A stretch of DNA of 64,000 nt from Tetracladium setigerum (GCA_031472005.1 PZJY01000003.1:1550001-1614000); one strand, 5' to 3'; numbered from the stretch's first letter, positions 10,442-23,600 are shown. Notes: generated by a model not told the origin, from the letters alone. Made by a program: numbers and translations.

Positions 10442-12364
10442 CTACAAATCCCAGCCAAGGTTAACATGCACTGCCTTGGTCTGCGTATAACCCGCCAAGC
10501 CAGCCTCACCCAACTCCCTCCCGATACCACTCTGCTTCACACCTCCAAATGGAACCCTGAAGTCCGAATCATTGGAACTGTTGATCCAGACCATGCCGGC
10601 TTCAATTCTCTTTGCGATCCTATGCGCTCTTGCCAAATTCTGAGTCCAGACTGAACTACCCAGACCAAAGGTGCTGTCATTTGCCATCTCAATGGCTTCC
10701 TCCTCCGTCTTGAACGTAGCGATGACAACGAATGGGCCGAAGACTTCTTCACGGTAGATTTTCATGGTGGGTTTCACGTCTGTGAAAATCGTAGGGGTGA
10801 TGAAGAAGCCCTTTCCTTCGGATGGGCCTTTAGTAAATGCTTCGCCACCTCCAGCAACGAGGTTTGCGCCTTCGGCTTTGCCGGCTTCGACATATGAGAG
10901 GACGCGCTCGTATTGGGTCTTTGTAACTTGAGGTCCTTGGAAGGAGGTTTCTGCGAATGGATCACCGACAACGGATACTTCCTTGACTTCTTTGGTAAAG
11001 GCGGCCACGAAGGCATCATAAACGGATTCTTGGACTAAAATGCGGGAGGTTGCGGTACAAATCTGGCCTTGGTTGGACATGATTCCTGTTGACAGTCAGT
11101 TAGTCTAGAAGGACGAGAAAGGAATAGGGCGAAGACACGTACCAGAGTGACTCCATTTGACCGCTTGCTCCAAGTTCGCATCATCGAAGATGATAAGCGG
11201 GGACTTTCCACCAGTCTCTAGCGTGATATTCTTCATGTTGACAGCAGCCATCTGATTAAATTAGCATTGTTCTTCGGAAATTAGAAAGCGGTTCTCGCCA
11301 CTATTGATAGATTTTATTGATGGACAACGGTTCAGAATGTGCCCAGGACCGTACATACCTTCATAATCTCCTTTCCGGTCCCAGTGCTTCCAGTAAAGGC
11401 GATCTTGTCAACCCCTAAATGGGTGGCTAAAGTCGCACCCGCAACTCTTCCTTCTCCGTTGAGGATATTAACCACTCCAGGTGGGAAACCAGCCTCCTTG
11501 ATTAAAGTAGCCAAAACTAAAATACTCAAAGGTGTCTGCTCGGCAGCCTTCAAGACAACAGTGTTACCACAAGCCAACGCAGGACCCAACTTCCACGCGG
11601 CCATTCCAAGCGGATAGTTCCATGGAATAATCTGCCCACAAACACCAACAGGCTCCCGAATAGTGTAAGCATGCTTCAATGGTCCAGTATCAATGACCTG
11701 TCCGTGAATCTTGTCTGCATACCCACCATAGTATTTGAGGACTCTTGCGACGTCAATAACATCCTCGAGGGCACTGGCATATGTCTTTCCGTTATCCCAT
11801 GTCTCAATTGTGGCAAGGAGTTCGAGATTCTTGTTTACGAGGTCGGAAAGTTTTATGAGGAGGTCTCCACGAGTGGTGGGGTCAATGTCGCGCCAGGAGG
11901 GGTCTTTGAAAGCAGTTCGTGCTGCGGCCACGGCGGTGTTCACGTCGTCTGCGGAGGCGGCGAAGACAGAAGCAATCTCGGACTCGTCACTGTAGAGAAA
12001 TTGATTAGCACAGAGAGACAGTGGACGGTAGGAGGGGGTGGGGAGGGCTTTACGTAGGGTTGATAGAGGTGACTGTCTTGCCGTCGCTGCTCTTTACAAA
12101 CTCATTGTTGATGAACAGGCCGAGTGGCTGGGAATACTTCTTGCCATTGGGGGCAGTGAGATCGAGGAAGAGATCAGACATCTTGGGTGCTGATGTGCTT
12201 GTGAAGAGCCTGCGGGATGGGAATGGCTCTGAATATATAGTCTTGCTGGTTGATAAGAAGCTCACGAGTAGCTTATTAGATGAAGGAGGAACCGAGCTTC
12301 TTTTGGCTACGAGAAACAGAGTGCTGCGAAGCTGGACAGGTAAAGGGAGGAGTGTTTTCAACAT
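10442..12364 (-). CDS. Aldehyde dehydrogenase, probably mitochondrial
   Basis: NAD(P)-dependent oxidation of aldehydes such as acetaldehyde to the acid. Four exons: 12364-12054, 11989-11359, 11251-11143, 11085-10442; phases close to 564 aa. Family marks visible: PWNYPLG, FTGSTGTGKEI (nucleotide fold), LETGGKSP with the general-base Glu, GQICTA with the catalytic Cys, EEVFGPFVV, and PFGGVKQSGIGRELG. The first 60 residues are Arg/Ser/Leu-rich with almost no acidic residues (MLKTLLPLPVQLRSTL..., RRLFTSTSAPKM) and look like a mitochondrial presequence. A second in-frame Met (MSDLFLDL) at the mature start could give a cytosolic form. Upstream has TGCGGGG at about 12495 and CGGGGC/CCCCGCC near 12550-12575, resembling AlcR and CreA sites, so carbon control is possible but only inference. 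Confidence 0.93.
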
Positions 12365-13492
12365 GGAGATGTGAGGGGCATATGATAGATACTTTACAGT
12401 ATGTCACTATCGGTTGTGCATCAAGAGTGGTGGTGGTGGTTGTGCTACTGTACACTGTACAGGGCCATGAATGATAGTCGATGGTCACAATTTCATGCGG
12501 GGAGGAATAGCTGCTTCAATGGGAAAGCGTTCCGGATGAAACTTCCTATTCGGGGCAAATAGAAGGACCCCGCCATGGTCGATTGATTCATTGATTGATG
12601 TACTGTTGTAGCCTATAGTTAAGGGTAGGCTTTATAGCCTCGGACAACAAATATGTTCTTGATAACTCACTTAGCAACTCGTAGGCGTTCGTTATAGCAA
12701 GATAAGAAAAAAAAAATGAGTGAGTGTTGGTGTTCGTGGCTCTGCGAGTTCCCATGCAACAAGCCGGGACACCTTTCGGTTAGGTAAGCGAGACCTTTTG
12801 TTTATCAATAATGCGCGTAAAAGCACCTGATTGGTCCGAATGAATTTGTGGGAGCCAAGGTAAGATAGATACCTTGTGCACTTTTAGACAAGAAGAACAA
12901 GAAGGTACTTTTCAAAGACATGTCAGCCAAAGCAGATGATCCCTTTATACTCTCTAATTACAATACAGTCTGATTTGATCTATTTACCCTTCCTTTCCCA
13001 TCAATACCCCTTGCCAAATTCCTCCCTAAAATATGCAATACCCTCTTGGTACAAAACGATAGTCCCCATATAAACCTGTCTCTCCCTCTCAGAACCCCCT
13101 TTCGCAGTTTGGTATATCCTCCACGCCCACCTAAAGCAAAATGCCAACCAATCCCCACGCTCAACCCAGCACACAGAAACAAAGGACGGAATAACACGCA
13201 AGACAAAAAACAGTGGATGAAATAAAAACTCCAGGCTGGCTTGAAAAATCAAAATTGGCGAGCTTGGGGTATAGATGCTAGTCGCAGCAGAAACGGATAT
13301 GTAGTACGTGTTCATGTAGTATGAAAATGTGCTGATGATGTTGTGTCGGTCGCCCGATGAATGCAAAGTCTTTTTGTTTTGTACGTCCAATTTCTTTGGG
13401 TGGTGGTAAAACATGTGTTGAATCGAAAAAATATAAACGTTGATTGATGATATACACAATTTGGTGTTCGGAGGAGGAGAGGTCAGCTTTCA
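12365..13492. other. Intergenic, promoter of ALDH and 3' flank of bZIP gene
   Basis: No supported gene. Contains GTGGTGGTGGTGG (12427-12440), an A9 run near 12708 and candidate carbon-control GC-boxes described with the aldehyde dehydrogenase. ORFs at 12958-13459 have no family features. Confidence 0.5.
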
Positions 13493-15516
13493 TCATCTCC
13501 GTCCAGCATCTCCAGGCGGCCATCTGCGCTCATATGGGCCACGCGCGAAGGCCGAATATGGCGGCTGCGGCGCTTCAGTTGAAGGAGTAGTTACACCGGG
13601 GCCGCTTGTCCGTGGAAGAGCCGGGTTCTCCATTCGTAGAGGAGGTAAGTTTGGCGGTCCTGCTGATCTTGTAAGGCCGGGCAGTGTTGACTGAACTGGA
13701 GGCAGGCTCGAAGGTGGAGAAGCCTGGGAATACTGAATACTAGCAAAATCACCTCGTACATCCGTCCTTCGCCGCCTTGGTGCTCTCTCTTGAGGACTTG
13801 TTGGTCCAGGGTTGAATCCCATAGAGCCTGGAGGACCGCCTTGTTGTGGGGGAAAGTTGTAGATTGCATCGAGAGTGGACTCGGCGGACCTTGAGCGAGA
13901 TGCCTCGTCTCGGGAGTTCTGTAAACCACATCTCTGAAACGATTCCTCTCCTTCCTATAGAAATCCCTTTCCTCCTCCACCTCTCTTACTCTCCTCTCCA
14001 GATCTCTTGCTTGTTGATTCAGTTTGTCAATGTTGGTGGTAGCTTCTTTCTCCTTGTCTTTTCTACGCTGACGAAAACGCGCTGAGGCCCCTGCATTGCG
14101 CTTACGCTTCTCGTCAGCTAACTTCGAGGCTTGGTGGACGTCCACAGGCACGTTAATATGGCCTTCAAGCGTGGTAATTGTCAGGACCTGAATGGGATCC
14201 GACGCCGACGTCTGCCTTGAGCTGCCTGCGCTGCTGGAATGGAGGGAGCTATCCTCTTGCGCATAAGAGGGAGCTTGAGTGCTGTACGGACCTTCTGGTG
14301 CTCCAGTTGCCTCTTGGTATTGAATACCTCCGCCTTGCTGAATTACACTCCCGAACGAGGAGCCTGGATAATACGGAGTATTCGATTGCGATGCTTGTTG
14401 ACCTTTGTAAGGAAATGAAGCTGGCGATGTTTGATTGGAAGATGGGTTGTGAGATGAAGCAGATATGCTCGGACTAGCACTTTGGGAGAGAGGAACCTGT
14501 CCAGGAGCATGCATTGTTCCCCCACTTGCGCGCCGTGGAACAAGAGGTTGAAGAGGGTAAGGTGGGAAACCGTATTGTTGCTGAGGTGGACCTTGTGGTA
14601 AAGGAGGAGTAGATGCCGAGGGGGCATCTACATAGCCATGTATATCTGATGTATATGCTCTAGAGCGCCCAGTTAAGAAGGGAGAACGTGATGCATCGAT
14701 GTGAGTTGCACCTCCTCCTCTCGCAGCACTGAGTGTTCGAGCAGGAGATCTCGGAGTCAAGATTCTCCGTGCTCGAGGAAGGCTGCCACCAAAGCCTTCA
14801 GTCATTGAGGGAGTCCGGGAACTTTGCTGCTGGTTTGAAAACGTATGTGATGGAGCCATCGTTGGACTCTTCCCAAATTGTGGACTTGGACGAGTAGCAA
14901 ATGATGGGGATTCCGAGGGTGGCCCTCTTGAGCGACGATCCGTAGGGCCGCTGGGCTCTGGCTCTGTTGGATTGAGCATCGAGTGGACTCCAAGGTCCCT
15001 TGACGAGGCCGGTGGTCTCCAACCCTCCCCTAATGGAGTAGTCTGTCCTGAACGAGGAAACTGAGGAGAAATTTGGGGAAGTCCCCGTCCTTCAACCTCG
15101 GGTAGCTGCCTTCCACCCTCACGCCCTCCATGCTGACCGTCATCTCGAAGCTGAACCGGTGGTAGAGTGATCTTCTGAGGAGCTGGAGGTGAGTGAGATG
15201 CAGGACGAGACGCAGGAGGCCTCTGCGACATCGAGTCCTGATCCCCTATCCCTAAATGTCCCCGAGGACCGGGACATTGACCTTTTCCGATTTCTTCCCA
15301 ACTCTGCTGGAAGCTCTGAAGCTTGGAGACAAGATAAGCGAGATTCTCTGGAGAGTAGGGCCCGGGAAACTGGTCAAGAGCAAGCGAAGCTTGAAGTTTG
15401 TTGGTACCGTAAGCTGCGAACGAAGGACTTTCGCACGAATGGCGACTTAGTTGGCCCTGAATAGCAGCCAGCTCGAGTATAGGATGCGGGTTTGCCAATG
15501 AGGCGTCACACCGCAA
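13493..15516 (-). CDS. bZIP transcription factor (5' end incomplete, apparent frameshift)
   Basis: Nuclear DNA-binding regulator. The bZIP lies in the last third: basic region RNAGASARFRQRRK (signature N-x3-S-x-R-F-R), then a short zipper in TNIDKLNQQARDLERRVREV. The N-terminal segment PYSPENLAYLVSKLQSF looks conserved, but the open frame (from about 15585) has no ATG before it; the first in-frame ATG is at 15231. An upstream exon therefore probably exists. The central 350 residues are P/S/Q-rich and disordered. After FRDVVYRTPETRHLAQG the frame drifts into a non-typical tail ending at 13591, while a proline-rich tail ending YERRWPPGDAGRR (stop 13493) continues in another frame. One more base in the G5 run at 13848-13852 joins them (675 codons from 15516). 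An alternative is a 62-nt intron with a poor GTCCGC donor. Confidence 0.8.
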
Positions 15517-18500
15517 ATGATGGATATGGTTTGGAAGTTGCTCTAGAGTCTGAGTTTGCCTATTGCACTGGTGATTCTGCTCGTTGACTTATTTGTGTAT
15601 CATTGTTCGTGTGGTGCATCAGGATATATTATGTGAGCGAGTTGTGAATCCTGTTTGATGTTGGTAGGCGGGGAAGGCCCGAAGATGGTTGGGTGGTGGT
15701 GTGAGTACGGAGCCAATGTAAGGCAACTGAATTGACTGGCAACAGTTGAGTACTGTGTCACTGCAGATTGAAGTCACAGATTATTAGCTGCTATGCAGGC
15801 GAACAATAGACCGAGTGGTCTCCCTCACTGCTCAATAGAAAGGTGACATTAACATACGAAGTGGCTAGGGAGAAACAGGTTCGCCAACCAGTGAGGAGCT
15901 GCAAGTGTAGTAATGCAAGGCGAGTGGTCAACAAACAATAGATGCAAACGGCAATAACGAGTTTGGAAGGTCGTATATCTGGCAAGCAACTGGATTCTGC
16001 AAGAAGCTGCACAGCGGTTTTATTTGGGCGCAGGCGGACGAATTGAGTACTGTAGTTCGCGCAGAATTTCCTCAGCCAGTATCTCGAGACTTACCAACAC
16101 CGGGGGGAACCCAAGCTTTTGGACATTTTGAGATGACCTAGCTGTCCCACGCGCTCGCCCTGGGACTTGCAACGAACCCCTTCACCGTTCCAATTCTCGT
16201 CACAGAGCCAGGGCCGGTAGGCAAACAGGGGGGTTGTTGAGCGGGTCTTCCCAGCTACAACCCCCTCCACGAGCTGGCCTGGGTCAAGAGCATGAATGAA
16301 CATGGGCCCGCTGCCAGCCTAGAGTGTGTGCGGTAGTAATTAATTAACTTGTCCTGGCGCCTTGCTGGACACGGCTAGCACATTTCCCAGCAGTCCATTG
16401 CTGGAGAGGCCCGGAAGCTGGCCGCCCTGGGAAGAAAGAAGGGGAGAGTGGTTGTGTGGAGTTCTTGCGCGGAAGGCGGGAGAGCCATGAGCAAGCCAGT
16501 CCCAGCGGCCTGTATCACGCACGTTAATCACCGCTAACGCTTGCTGGGTGTCTGTAAGCTGGTCAGACGCCGTTTTCTTGCTTCTTGCTTTTTTGCTTCT
16601 CTTTGCGCGCGCCGAGACAAACACACACACTCTCTCTCCTCTCTCAGGAGTCAGGAATTGGGTCCGAGGGCGAGTCGTCGGGGGTCGGGGACGAAGCGAA
16701 GAACGAAGATGGAAGACGAGGGATGCCAGATAACAACAGGCGAGAGCCACAGCGTAATAATGACGAGGCAGGAGAGTTCAGGGCGGCTCGTGATTTTGAC
16801 TTTCTCATCCTCACAACCACCGCCCCCGCAGATAATTCCATCTGTCGTTGGCTGGAGGTCTACTATCCGTACTGTCCGTATTGCCCAGGACAGTACAGTA
16901 GCTAGCGCGACCACTGGACAGCAGCGGTCAGGCTTCAGGAGATTGACAGAAACGTGTCGAACTGCCCGATCCCTGCCTCCCCGAATGAAGAATAGCTTCG
17001 GGCAGCCATTTATCAAACGCATTTGCTCTTTAGGCTTCGAAAGCAAACATGGCAGGTCTGCTGATCGAAACGCATATCTCACGTTGTTGTTTTTAAAGTA
17101 GTCGAGCGTCCAAATTCCAAAGCGAGAGTGGCACGATCATCACCGCTCTCCACAACTTTCTGCTCAGCAGCGCTTGTTTCGAGAAGATCCTCCATTATTT
17201 GACCTGTAGGCGAGGCGGTGTGAGTTATGGTCGTTCGCTTCTTTCGACACTCCACGCCTTCGCTATGCAGGTGAAGGAAGCCTTGCAGGATGCGCTCGGA
17301 TTGTCTGGTCATCGTTGGGTTCTGATAACCACCGTGCATAAAATCCTGTGCATTAGCTCATCCGGCACGCATGCTGCAGGAAATTCCTCCTTGGTTGGTA
17401 AAATTCGGACTTGGTGCCCTTTGTGCAACGGTCTGAGGTGCTCTCGTCCACCGACTTTCAACGACTAAAGCACAACATCCAACAGATTCACCAAGGCGAG
17501 TCCCGCCTGCGCGTGCTCAATTAATACCCCAATCAGGCGATTACATCGAAGTACTCCTCTCAGTCTTTTTTGGTGACTGCTGATGGCTGCAAGAAGCGCT
17601 GTGGTAGGATGGTCTGAACTTCTGAAGGCTCTCTTTAGCCTGATGAGGGACCAAAGACCACCACGATGCGATGCTGAACCGTACGCAGTACTGGCCTTCA
17701 TTACCTCCTCTTCCCACTGAATCGTGAGTCGTGAGGAACGAACAAATAATCCCAGACTAGATCAAAACCTTGATCACAGAAGATGCAAATTTTGACGAGC
17801 GAGATCTTGCTAGTAGTCCTGGGCCCGAATTTACTTACAATCATTGGTCAGGAAGCAATCCGCGATTGAAACAGAACACCCTTTCTCAATCTCATCTCCA
17901 TGCCTGTTAAATAAAAAGCCGTTTTCGGCAATGGGCCTGGCAGAAAGCTAAGCATGGGTTCGTCTGGAATCCTGGAAACCACGAGGTGTGGGTGCGAAAG
18001 ACCTGCATGGGAAGCACAGGTACAGCTGCAAGGTGATGTCGTTTCGGCGACCAGCTCTCGTCGGGACGAGTACGGAGTCGATATTGCGTCGTCGAAGAGG
18101 TTGTGTTATGTTGTGATATGATCCCTCAGCTGCGCTACGGTCTGGACATCCCTTCCTTCGTGTCCAAGATCTGAGAGTTGTTGCATATGCCATCCATCCT
18201 TGTTTCCGTCACGCCCCCATCGATGACAAGGCCGCAGGATCAAGGGCGAAGCGGCTTCCAACCACGCCCATGGATCGCAGGGTTTCTGGCAGAAGGGATG
18301 AGGTGATTTCGCTACGAGGTTGATGGAAATTAGTGAAAGTCAGGAGGGTGGTCCGGTATTGGCGTGGGTGAGGGCTTGGGCCGCCCCATCCTCCCCCCGT
18401 CACCCAAAAGTCAAAAAACGAGAGACAGAGCGAGAGGAAGACAAAGCGGCGGTCAGTCATGGACCCATGGTCCAGAGGACTGGGAGGAACGTATGAGAGT

Positions 18501-21500
18501 ATGAGCTGCAGTAGCTTCGCGTGCTAAAGGTGCCCCGATATTCGATTCGGGATTTCCAGAGCAACGGGCAACAGGATTGGATTGCGATTCCACTACTACT
18601 CTTCGATTTGGTCATTCGCCCGAGCAGGAAATTGATTTTGATTGATTGATTGACGGCTTTCCGATGGAATGAAAATCGGTTTTATCCCTGCCTATCATAT
18701 CAAGGGTAGGTCATTTAACCCCCAGGCGATCCTCACGTTACACAGCATCCTTCTCGAACAAACTGGTCGCTATCCAGGGCGATCGTCTCTTCCTGCCCCT
18801 TTCCTCTTCATATGAATGAGCAGAAAGGTCATGCGCCGCGAGCCGTGCCGCTGTTGGGCCTGCGATGGATGAATTGACATCCGCGCAAACACAGACTTTA
18901 CCAGTCGACATATCTCTGGTGCATATGCAATATGGTGTGACACTATGCAATGCGGCCCGAGCAACAATTGGAGCCTCATACAGCCTTGATGGTGACCAAG
19001 AGGATATGGTCGTATAAATACTATAACTGGAGGATTGGCCGCTTTTCGAAGACGATCCTCCTGAAAACGAGGGGAGCGCAGGATGGTGGAACTCCAGACT
19101 CCGGTGCAAGATGGACAAGATGGACGAGATGCGAACCGTGGGGGACGTACGTGGGCAAGGGGCAGAAAGATGATAAAATCATCATGTTAAATATAACCCA
19201 CCTTCCTCTACCGTGCCAAAACCCTCCGAAATTACCTCATAGGGGTGGTTGACACCCACTGCTATGGTACCTGGATGGCTTCTGGATTGTCTCAGAAATA
19301 GCTTTCCTTCATCAGTAGTTCTAGAATTCTGACCCACTGCCTAAGAAAGGATATAAAAGCCTCAAAAGAGGTGACCCAGCCGCTTCCTTCCTAAAACATT
19401 TCCTTTGAAAGCTTCACCGCTGCCGGAGCCCTCTAAAATAGGATGATCGTTCGGAGGGAACTCCCTCAAGTTCAAATCCATCAAAGGCCGATACCCTTCG
19501 AATGCCGTCTTCAACACTGGAAACAATGGGGTTAATTTCCCAGTGGGGGTGTGCGGCCACGAGGAGAGTTGCAAGGACGCTAGCCCTGCATCTCCTGCCT
19601 GCAAAACAAATTATTTGGGAATTGCGAAAATGTAATCGAATATGCTGCTGCGTTGTTACACAAGTTTGCGTGCCATGTACACTGCCGTATCTCGTAACTT
19701 GTGCCAGTCTGCCACGTATGACAGGCAACTGCTTCCCTTTCGGTGCAGATCATCAAGTGTAACTTCCAATTGGCGGTCAAGCTTTTCTTCGGTGCTGTCG
19801 ATATCTCCAACGTTGAAATGATCAGGACGTTGCATGAAGTCTTTTTTTATCTGTTTAGCTCAACTGTGTTCAGCTTCAGCTTCAGCTTGCAGCAATAATC
19901 CACCCCTACAACATTTGTGCTACAGTGCATATGCCTTCTTTCGCTGTCACAAATCCTAGGAGCCAAATTCGATAAGAACCAGCACTCTTGAATCGAACGG
20001 AGACAAACTGAGGCGGGTAAAGTCTCTCTGTTCATCACAATCCTCTTTTGATTCGAACGCATGGAAGCAATTATGATCTAGCAACCCGAGCAGTATTGGC
20101 CGAGACGAGCTTTGCGAAAAGAGAATGATGACACGAGAAAGTCAATAATCAATCCTTTGGGATTTTTGCTCGGAACCGAAATTCGATTCGAGCAGACGAG
20201 TCTATTCGCCCTAATTTCAATGGTTTTGTGTGGGCCGTGCGAACCAACATCCGCCATTTGACAAACGAGGCGACCAATATGTAGGTATTGGATGGATGAG
20301 AGAAGGCGGAATAGAAGCAATCATGCACCAAATCCGGCAGTACTTTAGTATAATCTGGTTGGTCATCTGCTGCCCAGAGTAACCAGGCATATATGCAAGA
20401 TACCAATCCCCACAGATTTGTTTTGTGCACGCGCAGCTTACAACAGTCATGGGATCTGAGGGCTATAAAGTCCAGACTTTGTGAAGAAACTTGCGAACAA
20501 GCTGCACGTTGACGTGTGCATCCAAAGAGACGTGTAAGCCTCCACACAGCTCCCTCAAACTGAGGACCGAGCCGAAACACCTTGCCGTCGATCCTGCTGA
20601 CCGAGAAAAAGAAACACAGCTGGACGTCAAAGGCTTGGTCTTGAAACCTTTGATTTTTCTTCATGGAGATGCCTCTCAAGTCGTCAGCCTCAGTGCGCCC
20701 ACGACTTCAGGGAGATCTAGATCCAAATGTGTTAAATCAAATTTGCTGTGAAACCTCGCTCTTTTCTTGCGCAGCACGGCAAGAACTTGCTTTTTGGCCC
20801 CAGGAATTCTCCCAGTTATATCCAATGAGGTTCCCTTGTCGAATTGACGTGGACAAGATGAGGTGTGCGTTGGAGTTTGGGGGTTTCGATATCTTGGATG
20901 CCGAACAGCGGTCAAGTGGTCAAATTTGCAGAATTTATTTATCGTTATGCGCGGGGACCGCATCGCAGCCATTGTTGCGCAACTTCGAGTAAGAGATTAC
21001 CGTGATGTGATCAGATGGCGCTTAGGCAAGTGATTCGGGTGCATGCACTCTTCACAATCCCTCACTCCTTGAAGCAACCCTGCGGTGAGGAAAATCAAAC
21101 ATCCTGTTCTAACTCCCTCTATTCTAGGAGTCGGAGCCAGATTAAAGGATGTGATACCAAAGCCCTTGTCCTGAAAGGGTTTGTGTACGCAGTACTTCGT
21201 ATGGTTGCAATACTTGACGTCCAAGAACCTAGTATATCTCCGAAAGCTGAAGGCCTTCAACCCTGCAAAAATTTAATCGTATTTGAGTTTCCTCGGTCGT
21301 TGAGGTCCAAACTCTCTCCAGCCATCGACATAATCAACAAATAATTGAACGCCAATCGGGGGTACACCGAATGTCCGAATCCGTAATGGAATGTAGAAGG
21401 ACGAATGAGACCTCCAAAGGTCTCTGAATAGTTGCCTAGCAGCCGTTGCGCATCACGCGGCTGCCAGGAAGTCGAAACTCTATAGAATGCAAGGAGAATC

Positions 21501-22466
21501 CCAGAGATATCCCAGAAAAGCTTCCCGCCAAATCTTTCCTGTCTGTCTTCGGTGGTGCAGTGCTTGATAATAACAAGGACATTTCTTCAGCAGTACCTCG
21601 ATCGATTCGGTACAAGGTACGATCTGAGGCGGCGGTGAAGGCGTGAAGCACGACTCGAGTCTACGCGACGTGCTTGCGCATTTCGTGATCTCAAAATTCC
21701 TCAATCAGTCACAAAGGTGGTTTTGAAAACACAACCAAGGGAGTTGTGGAGTTGAGATATGAAGTGCCGGTACTCAGTCAGCAATCTAGGTTTCGACTCG
21801 AGTAAGTTCCAGCAAAAACCTAGACCAGGCTGTCAGCGGAGAACAAAAGAAACATCTCATACTTCGGAAGAAAGACAAGGACGGCTAGTTCCAATCCTCC
21901 GACTCATTCTGCGCCATCGTTGACGACGTGCAGCAAGCCAAAGAGGATCAGCCCAGTTCTGCACAAACTGGCAAAATCCCTCCTAAACAGCCGCGACAGC
22001 AGCGACAACAGCCGTATGTCGGCAGACAAGGCTGAAGAGACCATGATGCGCTCATGGAAACATGATCTGAACAGATAACAAAGCTTTCGCTCTCCGCAAC
22101 CATTTTGCAAGAAGCCAGTTCTCCGAAGGATAATGTTGAAGTGTCGGAATTGAGGGCCGCGATCCCCGACAGGAGGATACAAGTGTCCACGAGAAAGGTG
22201 CTTGAGATCAGATATGAAGGATGGGTAGGTAGGAAGTACATCCAGGTTTGTGCGTTTCTCACTCTCAGTATCGAATTTGTTTTGTGAAAGCTTCGACCGA
22301 TTTCGAGAAACTTAACGCTCCATTATCACTGTCCCTCCTTCCTCGCCAAAAAAACAAGACTTCGCCCTCAAAATTCATTTTGGTGGAACTTCAATCCTGA
22401 AACCTGTAGCTTCCTTCCACATAAACCACAAAACCAATAATTCTCATTTCTACAAACAACTTCAAG
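15517..22466. other. Gene-poor 7-kb region
   Basis: I find no protein family, tRNA or transposon in this stretch. ORFs are short, overlap on both strands and lack domain signals. It holds the probable upstream exon(s) and promoter of the bZIP gene near 15.5-16.5 kb, simple repeats (GATT tetranucleotide at about 18634-18652; CTTCAG hexanucleotide near 19868-19888), and a pyrimidine stretch with TCTCTC at 16630-16645. A long 5' leader of the regulatory gene or non-coding transcripts are possible. Confidence 0.5.
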
Positions 22467-23600
22467 ATGGCTACCGAACTCCAAACCTGGACCGTCACCG
22501 AGTCCTATCTTGATATAAAGTGCGACTTGGGCGAAGGGCCTCACTATGACCCGGAAACCAATACACTCCGCTTCGTCGACATCATGCAAAAGAAGCTGCA
22601 TACTGTCGACCTCACCGCCGGTACATCCTCCCTCACAACTCTAACACTCCCATTCTCCATTGGCACGACAGCCGACATTGAGGGCGTTGATCCAAGCAAG
22701 AAGATTCTGGTGGGAGGCAAGAGTGGGGTCTGTGTGTTGGATAGAAAGACCGGAGAATTGGAGGTATTGAAGAAGTATTTTGATGACGACGAGGAAAAGG
22801 AGAAGAGAATGAGAGGAAATGATGGCAGTATTGATCCCAAGGACGCTTTTGGATTGGGACAATGACAGATTTTTGGGTGGGAGAGGTTTTTAATGAAGGT
22901 GAGTTAGAGAGCATTCTTTTAGCAGTTGCGTTGTGCTTCTTCCTGTGCTACCTACCTTGTTGTTATAAGTATGCTGTGGGACTCTAAACATTAATGGAGG
23001 CACCTTCGATCGTCTCGCTGAGGGAATAAACTCGACTGTTCATCCCTAGCATGAGCCCTGACTACCTGCCCGATTACGTTGCCTTGCTAATTTGTCTATA
23101 GGAACTGTATTCCGCTTCAACTCAGACTTATCCCGCTCCTCATTGATCACTCCTGTTAAAATCCCAAATTCAATCGGTTGGTCTCTTGACCACCGTACCC
23201 TCTACTTCACCCACTCCACCTCCCGAGTGATCCATGCCTACGATTACTCACCAGCCACCGGCACTATCACCAATGAGCGCCCATTCTACAACCACGACGG
23301 TCCCGGCGAGCCCGATGGATTCAAAGTCGACGTCGAAGGAAATCTGTGGTCGGCCGTGTATGGAGAAGGTCGTGTTCTTAAAATCTCGACCGAGGGAAAA
23401 CTTGTCGGGGAAATTCTGCTTCCAGCAAAGTGTATCACATGCCCCGTATTTGTAGGCACCGAATTGTACATCACCAGCGCGAGTGATAAGGGCGAGAGCA
23501 AGCTTGGGGTGATGTGTTCAGAGTCGATATTGGGGTGAGAGGAGTGGAGCCTTTCAAGTTCAAGATCGATGATGGGGTTTCGAGTTTGTTGAAGAACTAA
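22467..23600 (+). CDS. SMP-30/gluconolactonase-like protein (two apparent frameshifts)
   Basis: Six-bladed beta-propeller metal-dependent lactonase of the SMP-30/regucalcin family, presumably hydrolysing sugar lactones. Exon 1 22467-22898, intron 22899-23101 (203 nt, long for this window), exon 2 23102-23600. Metal-site marks: GEGPHYD (Glu), NSIGWS (Asn) and EPDGFKVD (Asp). As written, exon 1 stops at 22865, yet the family motif RFWIGTMTDFWVGE continues in another frame. One extra base in CCCAAGG at 22836-22842 restores it. A second missing base in GGGG at 23506-23509 hides the last blade (VFRVDIGVRGVEPF, stop 23600). With both, phases close at 310 aa, the usual family size. Either an assembly artefact or a decaying gene; I favour the former. 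Confidence 0.82.

Noticed and set aside
16340..17101. Several overlapping ORFs on both strands
   Set aside because: No domain or splice support; Arg/Ser-rich composition is typical of GC-rich non-coding DNA.
20149..20679. 176-aa minus-strand ORF
   Set aside because: No recognisable domain, biased to C/F/W in random fashion, no supporting exons.
22836..23509. SMP-30-like gene as a true pseudogene
   Set aside because: Not excluded, but the same one-base losses occur in genes that are essential in yeast here, so an assembly artefact is more likely.
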